Shown here piece by piece: positions 1-6,336 of a DNA stretch of 6,336 nt. The position numbers and the translations under genes were made by a program. The first letter of the stretch is position 1. Each line of letters begins with the position of its first letter. The notes beneath the pieces were generated by a model. The model was not told the origin of the DNA, did not search any database, and was given only the letters and a program-made list of their open reading frames with translations. Origin of the DNA: Thermomicrobiaceae bacterium (lineage in GTDB: Bacteria > Chloroflexota > Chloroflexia > Thermomicrobiales > Thermomicrobiaceae); contig SKTL01000133.1 of assembly GCA_007122555.1 (NCBI GenBank), positions 1 through 6,336 of the forward strand, in the 5' to 3' direction.

Positions 1-3000
1 CTGGTTCCGCCGCTGGCGATCATCGTCGGGCATCAGCTCTCGAGCTGGTGGTATTTCAGCGCTGCAACGTGGAAAGCACGAGCAGCTCCGGCTGGAGCGA
101 TAGGACTGGTGACCGGCGTAACGCTCGTCTGGGCAGTTATGTTCATGACGGTGTATGCCGGGACGCATCCACGGATAGACGCATCTGAATGGATCTATCA
201 GAATGTCGAACCCGGCTCGACGATCACGCACGAAATCTGGGACGACCGCTTACCACTCCGTTTGAACGTCGGCTCCGGCGAGGTTTACGAACATCGGGGC
301 CTCGATCTGTATTCGGATCGGACTAACGAAGAGGCAGTGGATTTTCTGGTCGACGTTCTGCATGATGTCGACTACATCGTGCTCGCCAGCCAGCGGCTGT
401 CTCACTCGATTCCCCGCTTGCCATGGCGCTACCCGGTTCAATCGGAATACTATCGGCTTCTGGAACAGGAAAAGCTCGGCTTCGAGCTTGCCTACGAGGC
501 GACCAACTATCCCGGATTCGGTTCCTTCAGAATCAACACCCTGGCGGCTGACGAAAGCTTCAGCGTCTACGATCATCCCCCGGTTCGGATTTTCCGAAAG
601 GTTCAGCAGTTACCGGCTGACGAGATCGAGCTGCGGTTCGCCCACGCCGCCGCTCAGCCCAGAATCTCCGGTCGAACGCCCGTAACGCCAACGCTGCGGC
701 TCGATCAACCGGTCAGCGAGCGCAGCGGCAACGCGACGTTCGAATGGTCATCGCAACTGTCCGGTTCAGCACCGGTAGCGGTCGTTTTCTGGCTGCTGTC
801 ACTGGCGGTGCTGACCGTCGCCGCCATTCCGGTCACAACGAAGGTGTTCGGGCGCTTTGCCGACAGCGGACTGGGATTCAGCACACTCTTCGGCTTGCTC
901 GGAACCGGCAGCATCGCCTGGCTGATCTGGAGCTTCGAGCTGGCCCGATTCCACGTCTGGCTCGTCATCGGATCGGTGCTCATCTTTGGATTCGCAAACT
1001 GGAGATTCATCGGCGCGCCGGTTGATTTGGTCGAGCGGCTCCGGAAAGACAGACTCATCATCACAGGAAGCGCGATTGCGCTCGGAGCCGGCTTCGCTGT
1101 CTTCTTGCTCCTTCGCGCGATGAATCCAGATCTCTGGCATCCGTTCTACGGAGGCGAAAAGCCGATGGAGACGGCGTATCTGAACGCGATCGCACAAACT
1201 GGCGAGTTCCCGCCTCACGACCCATGGTTTTCCGACGGGACGATCAACTACTACTATTACGGGTTCTTCCTGCTGGCGATGCTCTGGAATCTCACAGGAA
1301 TTCCGGCGGATATCGCGTTTCAGCTGTCGCTGGCGACAGTCGGCGGAGTTCTGGCGTCCGGGCTGTTCAGTCTGGGAAGCACGCTTGCCAGATCTGTTCT
1401 CCATACGCGAAACCCGCGCTGGCTGGCCGCCGGTGGCGCCACCTCCGTCCTCATCGTTATGTTCACTGGAAACCTTGACGCGATTCGTCAGGTCGTCCGC
1501 AATCGCTCGACGGATGTCGACTTCTGGGCGAGCAGTCGCGCCGTCGAATTCGGAATTAGCGAATTCCCCTATTTCAGTTTGCTCTACGCCGACGTCCATC
1601 CCCATCTCATCGCGGCGCCTATGCTCGTGCTCGTCGTCGCAACCGGATACGCCTGGATACTGGCGAGTCGCCGCGTCGATCGTACCTGGATTGTTCTCTG
1701 GGCAGCGCTGGCGGCGATCGCGGCCGGATCGGCGACAGCGACAAATCTCTGGGACGGACCGACTGCGGCGATCATTCTGCTCGCATCGCTGGTGTTTCCG
1801 CTGCTTCGGAGCAATGACGCCCTGCGCGCGCGTGTGCTTCTCACGGCGACCGTCGGCCTCGCGGTCGCCGTCGCAGGATTCGGCGTATTCGCTCGCTTTC
1901 ATCGGGCGTTTTCCCCTCAGACCGATGGACTGGAAATCACGTCCAGCGGGTCGGCGCTGTCAGAATCCGGGATCCACTTCGGTGGACTGCTCCTTCCGAT
2001 CCTGCTGGTCGCCGGAATCAGCGCATATCGGGCCGGAGTCTCCGGACGGATCCAGTTCGGTTTCGCCGCATTCGGCGCGATCCTGGCGACCGGTTCCTTT
2101 CTGGCCGGCGCGTTTGTCGCGGATGACCTAGCCGCAGGGCCGATCGAATTCGTCGTCGCCGGATTCGCTCTGGCGGGCGCCAGCGCGGTAATCACGCAAG
2201 CCGCCGGGCGAGTTCGAAACGGCCGTAGCCAGGACGTTGCGCTGACCTTTATCGCGCCGTTCATCGCCATTTCGGGCGGACTGGCGTTGAGTCGACCAGT
2301 CGCCGCGGTGTCGTCAATAATGGTAGCCGCATTCCTGGCGTTCTTCTTCGCCAACCGCAATCGGAGCAGCGCTCTGCTGCTGACCGTTTCCGGGGCGTCA
2401 GCCGCAGGGCTTGTCCTGGTCGCAGATCTCGTTTTCGTGGCCGATCATCTCGTCGGATCCGACTGGGAGCGAATGAACACCATTTTCAAGTTGTACGTTC
2501 AATCCTGGACGCTGCTGGGAATCGTCGCAGCCTCGGCGACAATCTGGCTCATTCATCGTGCATGGTTCCGAATATCAGTCCACGGATCGGGGTCTCCCGT
2601 CACCATGGGGGCGCTTGCCGCGGGGGCGATTGTTTTCGCCGGCGTGCTGCTCGCTTATCCACTTCTGGCGACTCCGGATCGGCTGGATCGCCGCATGGAA
2701 TCCACGCCATCGTTTCCGTCGCTCGCGGGCTACTCCTGGATGAACGGCGGCGCGATTCAGAATACCGCCGGGGAGGAGATCAGGTTCACCGGAGACTACG
2801 CGGCCATCGACTGGCTCAAGCGGGAAACGGAAGAAATTCCAGTCATTCTGGAAGCATCGATCGGCGCCTATCGCGGGGGCGGCTCCAGATTCAGTTCCGC
2901 CACCGGGTTCCCGACCCCGCTCGGGTGGCAAAGCCACCAGAGCCAGCAGCGTGACGGTTTCGAAGTGAGTGAACGCGCGACTGACGTCCGGGAGCTCTAT

Positions 3001-3252
3001 CAGTCGACCGACATCGAGCGGAAACGCTATCTGTTACGAAAACTCGCCGTCGATTACGTCGTTGTCGGCGATGTCGAGCGATACACAATTGTCGGAGATG
3101 TTCCGGACGATGGCGAACCCGACTACTACAGCTCTCCGGAAGGACTTGATGCGTTCCAGCAAATGGTGGGCGACGACCTCGAGATAGTGTTCGAGGATGA
3201 AACGGTGATCTACCGGGTTCTCCCTTTCGAGACGGTCGGCCAGGCATCATGA
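1..3252 (+). CDS. DUF2298 (Chlor_Arch_YYY) membrane protein fused to the tail of a GT-C-like glycosyltransferase module, 5' partial
   Basis: The frame is open from base 1, so the start lies upstream; the GTG at 109 falls inside the coding region and would cut a membrane helix. The window encodes 1083 residues of the C-terminal part (numbered from base 1). Residues about 31-52 form a membrane helix. Residues about 55-255 are a soluble domain opening with DASEWIYQNVEPGS and EIWDDRLP, wording typical of the extracytoplasmic tail of PMT/ArnT-like glycosyltransferases. From about 258 the protein is multi-spanning and of DUF2298 type: D288 of a short loop, NPD (375-377), EKPME (386-390), DPWF (407-410), the YYYxG signature (N416, Y417-Y420, G421), GNLDAIR (490-496), WASSR (509-513), EFP (521-523), DVHPH (531-535), NLWD (582-585), RMNTIFK (824-830), and a C-terminal extracytoplasmic part with ILEA (949-952), GWQSHQ (975-980) and DYVVVG. 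Its 3' end overlaps the next gene by 4 bases. Family membership is firm; the biochemical role is unknown. Sugar transfer from a lipid carrier is inference. Confidence 0.9.
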   Translation: MVPPLAIIVGHQLSSWWYFSAATWKARAAPAGAIGLVTGVTLVWAVMFMTVYAGTHPRIDASEWIYQNVEPGSTITHEIWDDRLPLRLNVGSGEVYEHRGLDLYSDRTNEEAVDFLVDVLHDVDYIVLASQRLSHSIPRLPWRYPVQSEYYRLLEQEKLGFELAYEATNYPGFGSFRINTLAADESFSVYDHPPVRIFRKVQQLPADEIELRFAHAAAQPRISGRTPVTPTLRLDQPVSERSGNATFEWSSQLSGSAPVAVVFWLLSLAVLTVAAIPVTTKVFGRFADSGLGFSTLFGLLGTGSIAWLIWSFELARFHVWLVIGSVLIFGFANWRFIGAPVDLVERLRKDRLIITGSAIALGAGFAVFLLLRAMNPDLWHPFYGGEKPMETAYLNAIAQTGEFPPHDPWFSDGTINYYYYGFFLLAMLWNLTGIPADIAFQLSLATVGGVLASGLFSLGSTLARSVLHTRNPRWLAAGGATSVLIVMFTGNLDAIRQVVRNRSTDVDFWASSRAVEFGISEFPYFSLLYADVHPHLIAAPMLVLVVATGYAWILASRRVDRTWIVLWAALAAIAAGSATATNLWDGPTAAIILLASLVFPLLRSNDALRARVLLTATVGLAVAVAGFGVFARFHRAFSPQTDGLEITSSGSALSESGIHFGGLLLPILLVAGISAYRAGVSGRIQFGFAAFGAILATGSFLAGAFVADDLAAGPIEFVVAGFALAGASAVITQAAGRVRNGRSQDVALTFIAPFIAISGGLALSRPVAAVSSIMVAAFLAFFFANRNRSSALLLTVSGASAAGLVLVADLVFVADHLVGSDWERMNTIFKLYVQSWTLLGIVAASATIWLIHRAWFRISVHGSGSPVTMGALAAGAIVFAGVLLAYPLLATPDRLDRRMESTPSFPSLAGYSWMNGGAIQNTAGEEIRFTGDYAAIDWLKRETEEIPVILEASIGAYRGGGSRFSSATGFPTPLGWQSHQSQQRDGFEVSERATDVRELYQSTDIERKRYLLRKLAVDYVVVGDVERYTIVGDVPDDGEPDYYSSPEGLDAFQQMVGDDLEIVFEDETVIYRVLPFETVGQAS
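3249..3252 (+). promoter_or_regulatory. ATGA stop/start overlap between the two DUF2298 genes
   Basis: The ATG of the downstream gene (3249-3251) shares bases with the TGA of the upstream gene (3250-3252). No good GGAGG-like site lies 5-12 bases ahead of the ATG. This arrangement usually means that ribosomes finishing the first gene re-initiate on the second, giving co-expression at a linked ratio. The overlap is seen directly; the coupling is inferred. Confidence 0.7.
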
Positions 3253-5555
3253 CGGTTGTGGAAACGCTGCAGGCCGCTCTGACCTGGTATCTGGCGCTGA
3301 CGTTTGTCGGAATCGCCGTCTTTCCACTGCTGTACGTCGTCTGCCGGTCGCTCCCCGACCGCGGAATCAGCGTCTATCGCCCGGTCGGGATGGCCGTCAT
3401 CCTGTTACCCCTCTGGAGCGTGGGGAACATCCTGTCCATCCCGTTCAATGGCTGGGTGATCGGCGCCCTGACGGTTACCGCTGGCGTCATCGCCTGGACG
3501 TACGCACTGACGCGCGGCGACATCCTGGCGTTCCTCAACGAATACCGCGGGACCATCCTCGCGTTCGAGCTGGCGACCCTGTCGCTGTTCCTCGGTTACG
3601 TCCTGTTCCGAGGCTTCAACCCGGATATTCTCGGCACCGAAAAACCGATGGAGCTCGCCTTTCTCAATGCGGCCATAAACGGCGGGGAGCTTCCCGTTCA
3701 GGATCCATGGTTCGCCGGGGAAACGATCAACTACTACTACTTCGGATATGCAGCCCTCGCTGCGATCGCGATCATTACCGGCATCCCCGGCGAGATTGCG
3801 TTTAATCTCGGGCTGGCGTCAGCCTTCTCGCTGGCTACTGTCGCCGCGGCCGGGCTTGCCGCGAATCTGGCCGCGGTGTGGGCAGGGTTCGAACGATGGC
3901 GGGTCGCCATGTCGGCGCTACTGGCGGGGTTCTTCATCGCCGCCGCCGGTAATCTTCACGCCGCCCGGGAGATCCTCGGGAACCCGACGGGAACGCTGGA
4001 TGCGAGCTGGTGGGGTGGAATCGGCTGGTCGTCATCACGGGTGATCGAAGATACCGGATTCCCCGACGAGGGCAGCCGGACGGTAATCACCGAGTTCCCG
4101 GCGTTTTCGTGGATCTTGGGGGATCTCCATCCGCATGTCATCGCCTATCCGTGGTTGATCGCTGCGATCGCGCTCACCGTCAATTTCTCCCTGGTCGCCA
4201 TGACGCGCCCAGCGATCCGGCAGGTCTCGCTGGCCTCGATACCCGTCGGATTGTCGCTGGCTGTTCTGTATTCCGCGAATTCGTGGGACGTCCCGATCGT
4301 TCTGGCGCTTTTCGGTATCGCCCTCTTGCCGCTGATCTATTCGCGAGACCTGAGGGCCGTTTCAGCGACAATCGGGAGCGTCATGGGGGCATTTGCGATC
4401 GCGGCCGGCCCGTTTGCGATGCGATACGACTCACCCACCGGTGTTCACGGTCATGAGTCAACCTCCGTCATAGAATCGGTTCCAGGGATTGGCGAAATCA
4501 TCAGCTCATTAGGATATGTAACCTGGAATCGGTCGTCTACGGGTGAGTTGCTCACCCACTGGGGCGGATTCCTGCTGATCCTGGTCCCTGTCGTCGCCTG
4601 GCTTACCTGGTCCGACTGGCCTGCAATCAGGCGGAACCTGATGTTGATCCTGATAATCGTGTCGATCGCGATCGCTGGATCGCTCATCCTTCCGGCTCCC
4701 GCCCTGTTCCTCTTTGGAGTTCCCGGGATTCTGGTCGCTGCGGTCACCCTCGCCGGACCAGATAACCGGGGACAGTACCCGACTGCCGGTATCATTGCAG
4801 CCGGGCTGTTCGTTCTTTGTGTTGTCGAGTTTTTCTTCGTCCGGGATCCATTTGGCGACCGGATGAACACCGTCTTCAAGTTCTCGTTCCAGGTCTGGGC
4901 GCTGTTCAGTATTGGACTGAGTGTGCTGCTCCCGCTGATGCTCGCACGTGTCCGGCAGACTCTGTCGATCGGGATTACCACGGCGCTGATTGCGGTTGTC
5001 AGCGTCGCGATCATTGTCTCCTCGCTGTATGCGCCGGTCTCAGCCTATCGATGGAGCCAGAACGCGCCGGGATGGAACGGACTCGACGGACTGGCGTACG
5101 TGGAGCGGGTCCAACCTGATGAACGCGCCGCAATCGACTGGATCAATAATGCGGATGAAACGTTCGGCACAATCCTTGAAGCGCCGGGATGCGCCTATGG
5201 CTCCGACAACTTCATCCCACACAATCGGATCTCTGTGGGTACCGGGCATGCGACGGTGATCGGCTGGGACGGGCACCAGCACCAGTGGAGACGCGGCCAG
5301 CCGGAACTGCTCGAGGAAGTCGCAGAGCGGATTGAAGCCGCTCAATCAATTTTCGAGCAGCCGGAAGATGCGATCTCATTGCTGGGGCAGTATGACATTA
5401 CGCACGTCGTGATCGGTGTTCACGAGCGTGACGGATACCGAACCTGCCCCCACGGCGCGCCATACGCGGTCCCCGACGATGAGGCGCTGAGGGATCTCGG
5501 ATGGGAACCGGTCTTCACGTCATCAACAGTCCGAGTCTACCGGATTGCGGATTGA
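3249..5555 (+). CDS. DUF2298 (Chlor_Arch_YYY) family integral membrane protein
   Basis: A complete 768-residue, strongly hydrophobic protein, within the 700-900 residues usual for single-domain members of this family. The ATG at 3249 is chosen because it overlaps the previous stop as ATGA and leads straight into the first helix (about residues 11-32). Motifs in order: LPDRG (35-39), NPD (124-126), EKPME (131-135), DPWF (152-155), the signature N161-Y162-Y163-Y164-F165-G166, GNLHAAR (234-240), WSSSR (260-264), EFP (282-284), DLHPH (292-296), NSWD (344-347), RMNTVFK (538-544), ILEAPG (642-647), GWDGHQHQ (672-679) and a final HVVIG strand. The acidic and histidine motifs fall in predicted loops between helices, as catalytic residues do in GT-C enzymes. 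No strong Shine-Dalgarno precedes the start, so translation probably depends on coupling to the upstream paralogue. It aligns motif by motif with the second half of that gene, which suggests duplication followed by fusion or split. The substrate is unknown; an extracytoplasmic glycosyl transfer role is a hypothesis. Confidence 0.92.
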   Translation: MTVVETLQAALTWYLALTFVGIAVFPLLYVVCRSLPDRGISVYRPVGMAVILLPLWSVGNILSIPFNGWVIGALTVTAGVIAWTYALTRGDILAFLNEYRGTILAFELATLSLFLGYVLFRGFNPDILGTEKPMELAFLNAAINGGELPVQDPWFAGETINYYYFGYAALAAIAIITGIPGEIAFNLGLASAFSLATVAAAGLAANLAAVWAGFERWRVAMSALLAGFFIAAAGNLHAAREILGNPTGTLDASWWGGIGWSSSRVIEDTGFPDEGSRTVITEFPAFSWILGDLHPHVIAYPWLIAAIALTVNFSLVAMTRPAIRQVSLASIPVGLSLAVLYSANSWDVPIVLALFGIALLPLIYSRDLRAVSATIGSVMGAFAIAAGPFAMRYDSPTGVHGHESTSVIESVPGIGEIISSLGYVTWNRSSTGELLTHWGGFLLILVPVVAWLTWSDWPAIRRNLMLILIIVSIAIAGSLILPAPALFLFGVPGILVAAVTLAGPDNRGQYPTAGIIAAGLFVLCVVEFFFVRDPFGDRMNTVFKFSFQVWALFSIGLSVLLPLMLARVRQTLSIGITTALIAVVSVAIIVSSLYAPVSAYRWSQNAPGWNGLDGLAYVERVQPDERAAIDWINNADETFGTILEAPGCAYGSDNFIPHNRISVGTGHATVIGWDGHQHQWRRGQPELLEEVAERIEAAQSIFEQPEDAISLLGQYDITHVVIGVHERDGYRTCPHGAPYAVPDDEALRDLGWEPVFTSSTVRVYRIAD

Positions 5556-5574
5556 TGATCGTCATCTCCATTAA

Positions 5575-5604
5575 TTGACCATGAATCCGGCCATATGCTA
5601 GACT
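5575..5604 (+). promoter_or_regulatory. Candidate sigma-70-type promoter for infC
   Basis: TTGACC (5575-5580) matches the -35 consensus TTGACA at five of six bases. After an 18-base spacer comes TAGACT (5599-5604), a four-of-six match to TATAAT, preceded by TGC (5596-5598), which gives an extended -10 element. Transcription would begin near 5610-5612 and leave an infC leader of about 72 nucleotides. The site lies 20 bases after the stop of the upstream membrane protein gene and would give infC expression independent of that gene. No experimental support; read-through from upstream is also possible. Confidence 0.5.
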
Positions 5605-5623
5605 TCAATGCGGTTTGAGGGCT

Positions 5624-5657
5624 GATGCCGCAGTCTGGCGTATGCTGGTGCGGCGTT
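5624..5657 (+). promoter_or_regulatory. Leader hairpin upstream of infC
   Basis: GATGCCGCA (5624-5632) can pair with TGCGGCGTT (5649-5657), giving a nine-pair stem with two G-U pairs around a 16-base loop. It lies inside the predicted infC leader and ends 13 bases before the Shine-Dalgarno sequence. It has no following T-run, so it does not look like an intrinsic terminator. It may stabilise the 5' end of the message or help control translation of infC. The pairing is visible; a function is speculative. Confidence 0.35.
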
Positions 5658-5670
5658 CTATTGTTTTCAC

Positions 5671-5677
5671 AGGGAGG
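5671..5677 (+). promoter_or_regulatory. Shine-Dalgarno sequence that fixes the AUU start of infC
   Basis: AGGGAGG contains a full GGAGG anti-16S match (5673-5677). Five bases (CTTCG) separate it from ATT at 5683, a normal spacing. No ATG, GTG or TTG lies in the infC frame anywhere from the preceding in-frame stop (5623-5625) to 5797, so this site points to the ATT as the initiation codon. Confidence 0.87.
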
Positions 5678-5682
5678 CTTCG

Positions 5683-6258
5683 ATTAGCACTTCGAGACCT
5701 GCACGGGTAAATGAGCGCATTCGAGTTCCGGAAGTCCGCCTGATTGATGAAGAGGGCGAGCACGTCGGCGTCATTCGCACGCGCGAAGCGCTTGATATGG
5801 CGCGTGAGCGTGGCTATGATCTCGTCGAGGTGCAGCCGAACGCGGTTCCGCCGGTTTGTCGTTTGATGGACTACGGAAAGTATCGGTACGAAGAGGGTCG
5901 ACGCGAGCGGGAATCGCGGCGACGTCAGCGTACTGCGGCGTTGAAGGAAGTCCGGTTGCGGCCAAAGATTGATGACCACGATCTGGATACGAAGGCGCGC
6001 CAGGCGCGAAAGTTCCTCAAGTCCGGTTCCAAAGTCAAGCTTTCGGTATTGTTCCGCGGCCGCGAGATCGCGCACCAGGATATCGGGCGAACGCTTCTAA
6101 CGCGAGTCGGTGAGCAGTTGAATGACCTGAGTACGGTCGACCAACAGCCTCACATGGAAGGTCGCTCGATGGTCATGTTGCTCAGCCCGACTTCCGAAGG
6201 GCAATCGACGGAGGAACCGTCCGAGGCCTCAGATCAGCTCGCTGACAATCAAGACTAG
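5683..6258 (+). CDS. infC: Translation initiation factor IF-3, AUU start codon
   Basis: IF-3 binds the 30S ribosomal subunit, blocks premature joining of 50S and checks initiator tRNA and start-codon pairing. The product is 191 residues when read from ATT at 5683. The N-domain begins RVNERIRVPEVRLID (8-22), continues through LVEVQPNAVPPVCR (47-60), and contains the family signature RLMDYGKYRYEEGR (60-73). An Arg-rich linker (about 73-86) leads to the C-domain with KEVRLRPKID (88-97), LFRGREIAHQ (123-132) and EGRSMVMLLSP (159-169). A Ser/Glu/Asp-rich tail of about 22 residues (170-191) extends past the usual end of the fold. Starting at the first ATG (5797, residue 39) would delete about half of the N-domain, including residues conserved across bacteria, so it is rejected. 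The start is supported by GGAGG five bases upstream. AUU is also the E. coli infC start, where IF-3 rejects it and so limits its own synthesis; similar autoregulation is likely here. The usual partners rpmI and rplT would lie beyond the window. Confidence 0.96.
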   Translation: MSTSRPARVNERIRVPEVRLIDEEGEHVGVIRTREALDMARERGYDLVEVQPNAVPPVCRLMDYGKYRYEEGRRERESRRRQRTAALKEVRLRPKIDDHDLDTKARQARKFLKSGSKVKLSVLFRGREIAHQDIGRTLLTRVGEQLNDLSTVDQQPHMEGRSMVMLLSPTSEGQSTEEPSEASDQLADNQD

Positions 6259-6336
6259 AACCAGCCAGGTCTGTCCGGAGAACGGGGCCGCCTGAACCGG
6301 GGATGGCAGGACCTGCTGTGAACGTGTGCGTCGAGA
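6259..6336 (+). other. Non-coding stretch after infC with an imperfect inverted repeat
   Basis: These 78 bases to the window edge hold no recognisable gene. CAGGTCT (6266-6272) can pair with GGACCTG (6309-6315), counting one T-G pair; the stem could continue past a two-by-two mismatch with CCG (6275-6277) and TGG (6304-6306), leaving a loop of about 26 bases. No T-run follows, so it is not a convincing terminator. By analogy with infC-rpmI-rplT operons, where ribosomal protein L20 can bind message structures, it might belong to an rpmI leader, but this is a guess. Confidence 0.25.

Noticed and set aside
109..111. GTG as the start of the first membrane protein
   Set aside because: The frame is open back to base 1 and codes for plausible membrane protein sequence there; starting at 109 would cut through a helix. 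The gene is better treated as running off the left edge.
799..1902. A 367-codon open frame on the minus strand
   Set aside because: It lies wholly opposite the first membrane protein gene. Its product is a charged Arg/Glu/Asp-rich string with no motifs, as expected from the antisense of G+C-rich membrane coding sequence. The plus-strand frame has clear family motifs.
1385..2131. A 248-codon plus-strand frame inside the first gene
   Set aside because: It is a frame-shifted shadow, rich in Ser and Arg, with no recognisable domain, while the overlapping frame carries DUF2298 motifs.
4451..5014. A 187-codon minus-strand frame opposite the second gene
   Set aside because: It is the antisense of conserved membrane coding sequence including RMNTVFK, shows no family features, and has no convincing ribosome site.
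5549..5569. A small hairpin around the stop of the second gene (GATGA, TCG loop, TCATC, with flanking GGA/TCC) as a terminator
   Set aside because: The stem is short, A+T-rich and bulged, and no T-run follows, so termination cannot be supported.
5641..5646. TATGCT as a second -10 element for infC, with TTGAGG (5615-5620) as -35
   Set aside because: The spacer is 20 bases and the -10 match is weak; the upstream TTGACC/TGC-TAGACT pair is better.
5605..6075. A 156-codon minus-strand frame opposite infC
   Set aside because: It is antisense to well-conserved IF-3 sequence and has no recognisable content.
6303..6336. ATG at 6303 as the start of a new gene
   Set aside because: Only 11 codons are visible, they do not resemble L35, and no good ribosome site is spaced correctly.

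Overview
The window is about 60% G+C and carries three plus-strand genes: a 5'-truncated giant membrane protein gene (1-3252), a second large membrane protein gene (3249-5555), and infC, encoding translation initiation factor IF-3 (5683-6258). The two membrane proteins belong to the DUF2298 / Chlor_Arch_YYY family (TIGR03662 type), recognised by the YYYxG signature and several shared motifs. As described, that family is largely confined to Chloroflexota and some archaea. The IF-3 is bacterial, so the source is most likely a member of Chloroflexota. That placement is inferred from protein families alone.

Region 1-5555 looks like one transcription unit. The first reading frame is open from base 1, so its true start lies upstream. 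The part in the window begins with the last membrane helix and the roughly 200-residue extracytoplasmic tail of what looks like a GT-C (PMT/ArnT-like) glycosyltransferase module, and continues into a complete DUF2298 module. The next gene overlaps it by an ATGA junction and encodes a stand-alone DUF2298 protein. The two DUF2298 modules are paralogues that share at least ten motifs in the same order. A role in transferring lipid-linked sugars outside the membrane is plausible but is inference.

Region 5556-5682 is a 127-base intergenic stretch with a credible sigma-70-type promoter, a leader hairpin and a strong Shine-Dalgarno sequence. These lead to infC, which starts at an AUU codon. No ATG, GTG or TTG exists in the infC frame before codon 39, so an annotation restricted to ordinary starts would lose about half of the IF-3 N-terminal domain. 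E. coli infC also starts at AUU, where this allows IF-3 to control its own synthesis.

Region 6259-6336 holds no gene I can recognise. The rpmI (L35) start expected after infC is not in the window. No RNA genes, mobile elements, CRISPR arrays or significant repeats were seen. The most notable points are the AUU start of infC and the tandem, partly fused DUF2298 pair.
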